From DAOTMI01 sp964605545 (GTDB lineage Bacteria; Patescibacteriota; Microgenomatia; UBA12405): a stretch of 5,985 bases of DNA. The notes below the pieces were generated by a model. That model was given only the letters and a program-made list of their open reading frames with translations. It did no database searches and was not told the origin of the DNA. Numbering within the stretch: position 1 is the first letter of the stretch; every line of letters starts with the position of its first letter. The position numbers and the translations under genes were made by a program. This document shows, in pieces, positions 1 to 5,149 of the stretch. The stretch spans positions 1 to 5,985 of the forward strand of contig CAZSCX010000032.1 in the NCBI GenBank assembly GCA_964605545.1. The letters run 5' to 3'.

Positions 1-114
1 ACTGTTGGTAGTTTGAATCAAACCAAACAAATGAGCATTCTTTTCGTTTTCCCATGATTGACTCCAAGAATTCTCGTCTTGAGGGCCAATAAAAGTGCGA
101 CAAAAGTAATACAT
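1..114 (-). CDS. N-terminal fragment of an unrecognised protein (38 codons, cut by window edge)
   Basis: An ATG at 114-112 opens a frame that stays open to the left edge, giving 38 residues that begin MYYFCRTFIGPQDENSW. I do not recognise the family. The segment has no signal peptide or membrane helix and is rich in aromatic and polar residues, as in a soluble cytoplasmic protein. The call rests on two points: the frame is open to the edge, and a TATGAT hexamer sits exactly six bases before the ATG, the same arrangement seen before three other genes here. It lies on the same strand as the small membrane protein and PH-domain gene upstream, with a 12-base gap, so it could also be read as the last gene of that operon. 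No ribosome binding site is visible. Confidence 0.6.
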   Translation of the reverse strand, partial: MYYFCRTFIGPQDENSWSQSWENEKNAHLFGLIQTTNS

Positions 115-120
115 TAATTA

Positions 121-126
121 ATCATA
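121..126 (-). promoter_or_regulatory. -10-like element (TATGAT) for a probable leaderless transcript
   Basis: On the minus strand TATGAT is followed by six bases (TAATTA) and then the ATG at 114. Transcription normally starts about seven bases past the -10, which would place the first base of the mRNA at the start codon. The base triplet before the hexamer is TAG, so there is no exact TGn extension. The element abuts the stop codon of the upstream small gene (127-129). Support comes mainly from the same spacing at three other genes. Confidence 0.5.
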
Positions 127-354
127 CTACAAAACCAAAATAGCGAAAAGTACGAGAATAATGGCAAGAATTAAATGAACGTAAGCAGCTGTAACAATGG
201 CACCATTAAAAAAATCACGGATATTTTTTGAAAGAGAAGTGGCTTGCTTAACAACAATTGACGCAAAAACAGCATAAATAATTGTGCCGATGATAACAAA
301 AATTTTTATAAGAAGAGATAGGATACCGGAAATATTATTTATGTTTGTAAGCAT
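127..354 (-). CDS. Small two-helix membrane protein (75 aa), possibly DUF5657-like
   Basis: The 75-residue product has two hydrophobic helices, roughly residues 9-33 (ILSLLIKIFVIIGTIIYAVF) and 54-75, joined by a polar basic stretch (VVKQATSLSKNI); it ends almost inside the second helix. No catalytic motif is visible. It resembles small two-helix proteins of Patescibacteria annotated as DUF5657; this is from memory of the pattern and is tentative. I chose the ATG at 354, which overlaps the end of the PH-domain gene by 20 bases. A longer version of 94 residues would need a TTG start at 411 and a 77-base overlap. Neither start has a ribosome binding site or a -10 six bases upstream, so expression probably depends on translation of the PH-domain gene. 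The overlap suggests the two membrane proteins act together. Function unknown. Confidence 0.7.
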   Translation of the reverse strand: MLTNINNISGILSLLIKIFVIIGTIIYAVFASIVVKQATSLSKNIRDFFNGAIVTAAYVHLILAIILVLFAILVL

Positions 355-1027
355 TTTGACTGAGATGTTGTAATAATTTAATAATTTTTTCGGGGTGAGA
401 AATTTTTTCAAAAATGATATCAGGATTTTCGCCGGCTGTTTCTACTTTGACAGATCCATAATTAAAAATAGTCTGACTAACTCCGGAAACTTTATATGAA
501 GTATCTTGAATTTTTTTTAGTTGGGCTTCGGTAAATTTGCGATCTAAAAGATTGTGGACGTCGATGTCAATAACTCGATTATTGGTAATAATAAAAATAT
601 CGAAATACCATGAGATAAATTTTTCTAAAGAATAGGCAAAAATTGCAAGATACCAAAAAAGATATATAAACATCATAATATTTGCCGGTATGGGAATATG
701 AGAACCAATATTAGCATAAAAAATTGGGGCAAAAAACATTATGACAGTAGTTAAAATCCAATGAACATTGGTAAACCAGTGGGGACGAAGAACAACATAA
801 ATTTTTTCGTCGGAGTCTCTTTCGGAAAAATCAAAAATATCGGGATAAACGAGGGTAGGAGAAAATGGACTTTTGGTGTGACCCAAAAGTTCCCTGACCC
901 TATCGGATTTGCATTCTTCTTTTACTTCTGTTTTGATTTCAGGTGAAATTTCTTCTTTTTCTTCTGGTTTGGATTCTATTATTGGATCGTCGGGAGCAAT
1001 AATATCGAGATCGGTTGATCTGGTCAT
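335..1027 (-). CDS. Membrane protein with bacterial PH domain (bPH_2 / YdbS-like)
   Basis: The 230-residue protein has three parts. Residues 1-75 form an acidic, probably disordered N-terminus (many Glu, Lys and Pro around 14-40). Two membrane helices follow at about 88-105 and 114-135. Residues 140-222 form a bacterial PH-like domain, with the typical opening FIITNNRVIDID, the helix-forming KFTEAQLKKIQDTSYKVSG, and the late GSVKVETAG strand. Domains of this kind (Pfam bPH_2) sit at the membrane surface; their ligands are mostly unknown, so no reaction can be assigned. No signal peptide precedes the helices, so the PH domain and acidic tail are probably both cytoplasmic. The ATG at 1027 is preceded at six bases by TGCTAAAAT, an extended -10. 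The gene probably heads an operon with the overlapping small membrane protein downstream. Family assignment is fairly sure, function is not. Confidence 0.85.
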   Translation of the reverse strand: MTRSTDLDIIAPDDPIIESKPEEKEEISPEIKTEVKEECKSDRVRELLGHTKSPFSPTLVYPDIFDFSERDSDEKIYVVLRPHWFTNVHWILTTVIMFFAPIFYANIGSHIPIPANIMMFIYLFWYLAIFAYSLEKFISWYFDIFIITNNRVIDIDVHNLLDRKFTEAQLKKIQDTSYKVSGVSQTIFNYGSVKVETAGENPDIIFEKISHPEKIIKLLQHLSQNAYKHK

Positions 1028-1033
1028 TGAAAT

Positions 1034-1042
1034 ATTTTAGCA
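1034..1042 (-). promoter_or_regulatory. Extended -10 promoter (TGCTAAAAT) for the PH-domain gene, leaderless geometry
   Basis: The minus strand reads TGC-TAAAAT, six bases (ATTTCA), then ATG at 1027. The TGn motif makes this an extended -10, which can work without a -35 box; no convincing -35 is visible about 17 bases upstream. The spacing puts the predicted first transcribed base on the A of the ATG, and there is no ribosome binding site. Confidence 0.65.
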
Positions 1043-1059
1043 TTATTTCTTTTAAAAAT

Positions 1060-1119
1060 CCCTCTCCCCTTCGGGGCTTCTCCCTTTGACCCTCCAGAGG
1101 CGGGCAGGCGAAAGGGAGA
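1060..1119. repeat. Palindromic double-hairpin intergenic repeat, copy A (possible terminator for the SpoIID gene)
   Basis: Two adjacent inverted repeats: CCCC-TTC-GGGG at 1066-1076, then a perfect 9-bp stem TCTCCCTTT (1079-1087) / AAAGGGAGA (1111-1119). The loop of the second hairpin is 23 bases, GC-rich, and contains its own small palindrome CCTC-CA-GAGG. A shorter version of the same layout occurs at 5098-5136, so this is a dispersed element. On the minus strand it follows the SpoIID gene stop at once, and TTTTT (1058-1054) lies seven bases past the CCCC/GGGG hairpin, so it may act as a weak intrinsic terminator. It is much more GC-rich than its surroundings. Confidence 0.75.
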
Positions 1120-1123
1120 TAAA

Positions 1124-2818
1124 CTACTTCTTTTCAATATTAAACAATGCTGATTTTAGGGCAATGGCGCCGGGAGAACGAAGATTAAAAATTTGTTTGA
1201 AGGTTTCGGCGTCAAAATCAAAATTACCTTTATCGGTGGAAACATGAACAGTTTTGGTAATACCGGAAGTGGAATAATCAACAGAAATAGAATTAATGGA
1301 AGAAATTGGACCACCTTTGTCCCCAACTTGACGTTTTAATTCATCATGAGACCAGGCATCCGAATCGCAAGCCCCCATACAATTTTGAATTTGAGAAAGA
1401 TGGCTACTATCATTAGTCTTGGAAAAATAAACAAGAGCATTGATAATATCTGAAAATTCTTCATTATTTAACCAAGGGTGAGAACGACCATAAGAGACAT
1501 TGCTGCGACTTTTGTACCAACCTTTATAGTACCAGGGTGAACCTGACACTTTTTCATAGGAATCGTTTGGCCAACAACCCTGACTATTACATTTGGTATC
1601 CCAAATTTGAGGAGTGGAATGATCAAGTGAAGAATAACCATAAATAGCCCCACCGGCGGTTGAAGCATACATAGTAGAAAATATTTTGCCAGTTTTGTTA
1701 CTTTTAATAACCAAACCGCGAGTAGCCTCGACAGCACTTTTCCAAGCACCAGGAGAATTATAACGAGTACGGGAATAGACCTGACAAGCTTCAGTAACAC
1801 AAATCGAGCGAGCGGCGTAATCGGTATAAGCAAGGGCATAAGTGCGGGCGGCGATGGCTTGAGCTTTCAGAGCTTCCATTCCACCATCATCTCCCCATTT
1901 TGCAGGCATTTCAGCAATACCTACAAGATAATTATCTTCAAAAGGAAGAGTGCCAACGGAAGTTTTGATACTACCGGGTGGATCAATTTTTTCTATTCTT
2001 ATATCACCATAATATGCCTTGAGAATAGTTTCGTAATTTTGACCTGATTTGGCCCGACCATAAGCACCGTACTGAGACATACCTTTACGGTGAGGAGCTC
2101 CGAAGGAAAAAGCAGCAAAAGCGGGTGAAAAACCTGGATTATAGTCGGAACGAGAGGCAGGGTCGTCGGATGAAGAAACATCACCTACTGAAGTGTTGAA
2201 CATGGCAGTTTTTTCGGCAATTAAAGCCTGTTGTTTTTTGCTCAATTCGGCTTTGTAAGTTTCAGCTTTTTTAATTTCTCCGGCCAAGAAACCAAAGCGG
2301 GATTCGAGGCTTGACTTGAGGGCGGCTAATTTTGTTTTTTGAGTTTCCAAATCAGTTTTATTTTGATTTAGTCCGGCAAGATCGGAAGAATAAGTAACAA
2401 TTAAATTTCTGTCCTGAGAAATAATTGATTGATACCAATTGTATTGACGGATTAAATCAGAACTTTCGTTACTTTCAAAAAAAATCATCAGTGGATCAAA
2501 TTTCATACTGTTTATGTAATAGCGACGAACACGTTGACCCAACAAAGTTTTTTGGATTTCTAGCTCAGCAGTTTTTTCGACAATGCGCGAGTTAAGAATG
2601 GTCATTTGTTTTTCGGCATTAGCAATTTGTGATTTGGCGCTATTAATTTTACCCGATAAATCGGTTGATTCTTTTTTTAAGGGGGTGATCGCTTTATCAA
2701 TTTGAGCTATTTCCTCGGTCAATTTGGCAATATCGGCATCAAGATCGGCATGACAAATTTGGGGAAAGATAAATAAAAATAGGATTAATAGGAAAAAATA
2801 TTTAAAAATTCGATACAC
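1124..2818 (-). CDS. Exported coiled-coil SpoIID/LytB-domain protein, probable peptidoglycan lytic transglycosylase
   Basis: The 564-residue protein begins with a signal peptide (residues 1-24, hydrophobic 7-20, likely cleavage after CHA). Residues 25-205 are a long coiled coil; the stretch FDPLMIFFESNESSDLIRQY (107-126) resembles the hinge of PcsB/CwlO/EnvC-type coiled coils, which are commonly regulated by FtsEX. A Ser/Asp-rich linker (209-228) leads to a SpoIID domain: HRKGMSQYGAYG (243-254), IAEMPAKWG (301-309) and EALKAQAIAARTYA (315-328). In SpoIID the Glu of the EMP motif is catalytic and cleaves glycan strands; here it is E303. Family knowledge therefore suggests peptidoglycan cleavage during growth or division; sporulation is not implied. 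Three close cysteine pairs (340/345, 410/415, 480/484) suggest disulfides. The start is GTG at 2818, chosen because it gives a full signal peptide and lies six bases after TGTTAAAAT. The pairing of this coiled coil with SpoIID rather than a peptidase is unusual. Confidence 0.88.
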   Translation of the reverse strand: MYRIFKYFFLLILFLFIFPQICHADLDADIAKLTEEIAQIDKAITPLKKESTDLSGKINSAKSQIANAEKQMTILNSRIVEKTAELEIQKTLLGQRVRRYYINSMKFDPLMIFFESNESSDLIRQYNWYQSIISQDRNLIVTYSSDLAGLNQNKTDLETQKTKLAALKSSLESRFGFLAGEIKKAETYKAELSKKQQALIAEKTAMFNTSVGDVSSSDDPASRSDYNPGFSPAFAAFSFGAPHRKGMSQYGAYGRAKSGQNYETILKAYYGDIRIEKIDPPGSIKTSVGTLPFEDNYLVGIAEMPAKWGDDGGMEALKAQAIAARTYALAYTDYAARSICVTEACQVYSRTRYNSPGAWKSAVEATRGLVIKSNKTGKIFSTMYASTAGGAIYGYSSLDHSTPQIWDTKCNSQGCWPNDSYEKVSGSPWYYKGWYKSRSNVSYGRSHPWLNNEEFSDIINALVYFSKTNDSSHLSQIQNCMGACDSDAWSHDELKRQVGDKGGPISSINSISVDYSTSGITKTVHVSTDKGNFDFDAETFKQIFNLRSPGAIALKSALFNIEKK

Positions 2819-2824
2819 AAATTA

Positions 2825-2833
2825 ATTTTAACA
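2825..2833 (-). promoter_or_regulatory. Extended -10 promoter (TGTTAAAAT) for the SpoIID gene, leaderless geometry
   Basis: On the minus strand TGT-TAAAAT is followed by six bases (TAATTT) and the GTG start at 2818. It is back to back with the plus-strand promoter at 2836-2844, leaving only two bases between the two extended -10 elements. No -35 is evident; any -35 would fall at or inside the start of the opposite gene. There is no ribosome binding site. Confidence 0.65.
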
Positions 2834-2835
2834 GA

Positions 2836-2844
2836 TGCTATACT
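2836..2844 (+). promoter_or_regulatory. Extended -10 promoter (TGCTATACT) for the surface-protein operon, leaderless geometry
   Basis: TGC-TATACT is close to the ideal extended -10 (TGnTATAAT). Six bases (TTTGGT) separate it from the ATG at 2851, so transcription should begin at or next to the start codon. No good -35 is seen 17 bases upstream. It drives the two-gene operon 2851-5096. Confidence 0.7.
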
Positions 2845-2850
2845 TTTGGT

Positions 2851-3804
2851 ATGAAGAAATGGGTGTTAACAATAGTATTAGGAATAGTTTTTTTGTTTGG
2901 TAATGTAAAAGATGTTTTTGCCACAAGGACTACAGAGATGTATGGTCCTCCAGGTACCTGTTCCTATAAATATGATTATAGTAAATCGACTTGTGTGGTG
3001 TATGAAAATTTCTGTAATAGAAAAACAGGGTGGGAACCAAATACTATAAGTTATGAAAAATCAAACGAAGCATTTACAAATTATTTCGAAACTCATAAAA
3101 ATGAAGATAGAGAAACTATAGCAATGAATGCTTGTAAGGATTTATGTGAATGTGTGGGTATCGAAGATATAGTTAGTTTTGACCAAGGGTATGGATTTCG
3201 TAATTTATATTTTCAGAAAAATATATGCTATTCACATTCTGTAGGTGTTTTTAATCTTAAGCATTATGTGATGGAAAATTGGAATTTTTGTGATACTGAT
3301 TATTATCCTCAGCTTTTTTGGAACCAAAAAGATGTTCATACTTATGCAAACTGTAAATGTATACTATTAACCGAAAAGGATGATCTTGATCCAAGAGAAA
3401 TTGTTCCTGAAGATAAAATAACGAAAATTAGTACAACTGGTGGAGGCTTCGTAGATAAGACTACTATAGCAAGTCTTGGTGTCGATATGTTTTGTACTGA
3501 AAACGGGATTATTAATGAAAAAGATCCAAGGGTAAAAACAGCGATTGGGTGTTTACCAGTGACAATAAATGGATTTATTGGTTGGATAGTGCCAAGTTTA
3601 TTTGGAATAATTGGTGGTATTGCTTTCTTGATTATGATTTATGGATTTATTATGATGAGTGCTTCCGATGGTGATCCAAAGAAAGCTCAAGCAGCAAAAG
3701 AAACAATTACAGCCGCAATTACCGGTTTATTATTATCGATATTTGCAATATTTTTAGTGAGATTGATTATGCTTTATATTTTGAAACTACCAGGAGTGAA
3801 ATGA
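2851..3804 (+). CDS. Secreted cysteine-rich protein with C-terminal T4SS-pilin-like two-helix module
   Basis: The 317-residue protein has a signal peptide (1-24, likely cleavage after VFA) and an ectodomain (25-235) with twelve cysteines, including ACKDLCEC (94-101) and NCKC (167-170). I recognise no family in the ectodomain. After the motif TAIGCLPV (230-237) come two membrane helices (about 247-270 and 286-311) joined by the basic loop SDGDPKKAQAAKE. This C-terminal arrangement is common in Patescibacteria and is annotated as a type IV secretion pilin-like (VirB2/TrbC-like) family; that name reflects similarity to pilin hairpins, not shown function. Its helices and loop align with those of the next gene (GDPKKAQ versus GSPEKAQ). 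The ATG at 2851 gives a full signal peptide and follows the extended -10 by six bases. The stop overlaps the next start as ATGA, indicating translational coupling. Likely role: membrane-anchored surface protein. Confidence 0.85.
   Translation: MKKWVLTIVLGIVFLFGNVKDVFATRTTEMYGPPGTCSYKYDYSKSTCVVYENFCNRKTGWEPNTISYEKSNEAFTNYFETHKNEDRETIAMNACKDLCECVGIEDIVSFDQGYGFRNLYFQKNICYSHSVGVFNLKHYVMENWNFCDTDYYPQLFWNQKDVHTYANCKCILLTEKDDLDPREIVPEDKITKISTTGGGFVDKTTIASLGVDMFCTENGIINEKDPRVKTAIGCLPVTINGFIGWIVPSLFGIIGGIAFLIMIYGFIMMSASDGDPKKAQAAKETITAAITGLLLSIFAIFLVRLIMLYILKLPGVK
3792..3796 (+). promoter_or_regulatory. Ribosome binding site AGGAG for the second gene of the operon
   Basis: AGGAG ends four bases before the ATG at 3801 and matches the CCTCC anti-Shine-Dalgarno at the end of the 16S gene in this window. 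It lies inside the last codons of the upstream gene. It is the only clear ribosome binding site in the window and serves a gene that is internal to an operon, in contrast to the leaderless pattern of operon-leading genes. Confidence 0.75.
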
Positions 3805-5096
3805 AAAAAATTCTAATAATTATCGGGTTGGTGGTGATGTTTTTGGGGATTGGAGTGAGACAGGTTGAGGCGGAATATTGTGATATAGAAGGAAATAAAT
3901 GTTGTAGTCTAGCAGGACCCCATGGGGCGTATACATATGGTAGGTGTTGGGGGAATACTGTTTGTAATATGACTACTGGAAAATGTGAAGTAAGAGATTG
4001 TTGGAGATCTGGAGATAAGTGTTGTAATCTAACAGGAACCAGTGGGGCGTATACATATGGTTGGTGTGACGCGAATACTGAGTGTAATATGACTACCGGA
4101 AAATGTGAAATAAGTGAGTGGTGTCATGACGTCGGAGATAAGTGTTGTAGTCTAGTAGGACCCCATGGGGCGTATACATATGGTAATTGTTCGGGGTGGC
4201 AGCCCTGTAATCTGACTACCGGAAAATGTGAGGAACGAGATTGTGATAGCGTCGGAGATGATTGTTGTAGTCTAGCAGGAACCAGTGGGGCGTATACATA
4301 TGGTTGGTGTTTGGAAGAAATTGATTGTAACATGACTACTGGAAAATGTGAGAAACAAGAGTGTGATAGCGTCGGAGATGATTGTTGTGAATTAGCAGGA
4401 ACTAGTGGAGCGTATACACATGGTTGGTGTTCGGGGGAAAATGATTGTAATATGACTACTGGAAAATGTGAAGTATATAATAAAATTCTTGAAAAAAAAG
4501 AGGAAGGGGAAGATGTTTGTTTATCTGAAGGGGATATTTGTTGTCATGAAACAGTAAACGGGCAGACAGAATATTTCACAAAAACACAAGTGTGGTGTAA
4601 AAACAACTTATTGTGTGATACAGAGAATAATAAATTTACTTGTGTTAAGGTGGAAATTAATATAGATAATTTAAATAAATTATGTCCCAGTCCTCGAAGT
4701 CATGGTTTAGATATCAAAAAACAATCTTATGTTTGTATTTTAGAACAAGACTTTGATCCTCCTTGGCCTCATTTTGAGGGTGGAGGTGGTGGTGGAGTGG
4801 GTGATGCGGAGTTGCCGGATTATCCGGACGGTGTAGGTTTTAAATTTAAAGATGCGACGTTGGGAACAGTGATCGGAAAGATTATTGAATATATTTATAT
4901 TTTCGCCGGGTTTGCTTTATTGGTTGCCTTACTTATGGGAGGATTTACAGTATTAACAGCGGCTGGGTCACCAGAAAAAGCACAAAAGGGCTATAACCAA
5001 GCGACTTATGGAGTAATTGGTTTTATCATAATTTTTGTTAGTTATATGGTGGTATTGCTGATACAAGCAATATTTCATGTGAAGATATTCTTCTAA
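3801..5096 (+). CDS. Secreted protein with six-cysteine tandem repeats and C-terminal two-helix pilin-like module
   Basis: The 431-residue protein starts with a signal peptide (1-24, cleavage near VEA). Residues 27-223 hold five tandem repeats of 40-41 residues with the fixed pattern C-x6-CC-x13-C-x5-C-x6-C and the shared core GAYT(Y/H)G...CN(M/L)TTGKCE. A sixth, degenerate copy spans 240-281 with larger loops. Six cysteines per unit, including an adjacent CC, suggest small disulfide-stapled modules of knottin or dickkopf type; the fold is inferred. A Lys/Glu linker (228-238) separates repeats 5 and 6. One more cysteine pair (295, 312), a Gly-rich hinge (327-334), and two membrane helices (about 364-388 and 402-425) with the loop GSPEKAQKGYNQ complete the protein. 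The helices match the module in the preceding gene, so the two are probably partners. The ATG is set by AGGAG and the ATGA overlap. Possible roles are adhesion or a surface fibre; I cannot name a family for the repeats. Confidence 0.85.
   Translation: MKKILIIIGLVVMFLGIGVRQVEAEYCDIEGNKCCSLAGPHGAYTYGRCWGNTVCNMTTGKCEVRDCWRSGDKCCNLTGTSGAYTYGWCDANTECNMTTGKCEISEWCHDVGDKCCSLVGPHGAYTYGNCSGWQPCNLTTGKCEERDCDSVGDDCCSLAGTSGAYTYGWCLEEIDCNMTTGKCEKQECDSVGDDCCELAGTSGAYTHGWCSGENDCNMTTGKCEVYNKILEKKEEGEDVCLSEGDICCHETVNGQTEYFTKTQVWCKNNLLCDTENNKFTCVKVEINIDNLNKLCPSPRSHGLDIKKQSYVCILEQDFDPPWPHFEGGGGGGVGDAELPDYPDGVGFKFKDATLGTVIGKIIEYIYIFAGFALLVALLMGGFTVLTAAGSPEKAQKGYNQATYGVIGFIIIFVSYMVVLLIQAIFHVKIFF
3879..4643 (+). 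repeat. In-frame tandem repeat: five 120-123 bp units plus one degenerate unit
   Basis: Units begin at 3879, 3999, 4122, 4242 and 4362; a diverged unit spans 4518-4643. The 18-base core GGGGCGTATACATATGGT is identical in units 1-4 (starting at 3924, 4044, 4167 and 4287), and unit 5 differs from it by two bases. Third codon positions are conserved along with amino acids, which points to recent duplication or gene conversion. Units 1 and 3 carry Gly-Pro-His-Gly where units 2, 4 and 5 carry Gly-Thr-Ser-Gly. Confidence 0.92.
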
Positions 5097-5097
5097 A

Positions 5098-5136
5098 CCC
5101 CTCTGTCCTTCGGACATCTCCCCTTGACAAGGGAGA
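5098..5136. repeat. Palindromic double-hairpin intergenic repeat, copy B, between convergent genes
   Basis: Same layout as 1060-1119: CCC(C)TCT, a hairpin TGTCC-TTC-GGACA (5104-5116), then TCTCCC (5117-5122) / GGGAGA (5131-5136) around CTTGACAA. The first stem differs from copy A on both arms so that pairing is kept, and the long GC-rich insert of copy A is absent. It begins one base after the stop of the plus-strand operon and ends 13 bases before the stop of uppS, so it probably serves as a two-way transcription barrier. Neither side has a classical T-tract right after the stem: an interrupted T-rich stretch starts about 10 bases later on the plus side, and only TTT on the minus side. Confidence 0.7.
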
Positions 5137-5149
5137 AACACATTAATTT

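Noticed and set aside
761..946. Plus-strand open frame of 61 codons opposite the PH-domain gene
   Set aside because: It is antisense to a conserved gene, rich in Phe as expected for the reverse of Lys/Glu codons, with no start signal.
1468..1839. Minus-strand open frame of about 123 codons in another phase of the SpoIID gene
   Set aside because: It overlaps the SpoIID catalytic domain entirely, has hydrophobic low-complexity sequence and no start signal.
1124..2818. SpoIID as a sign of sporulation
   Set aside because: SpoIID/LytB domains are widespread wall hydrolases in non-sporulating bacteria and no other sporulation gene is present.
4124..4333. Minus-strand open frame of about 69 codons across the repeats
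   Set aside because: It is the antisense shadow of the tandem repeats; it has no start signal and lies wholly inside the well-supported plus-strand gene.
3879..4469. Regular 120-123 bp repeats that could be taken for a CRISPR-like or non-coding array
   Set aside because: The units are in frame inside a single open reading frame, with conserved cysteines and no unique spacers.
5098..5136. Classical rho-independent terminator
   Set aside because: The stems are not directly followed by a run of T on either strand; kept as a repeat with possible barrier function only.
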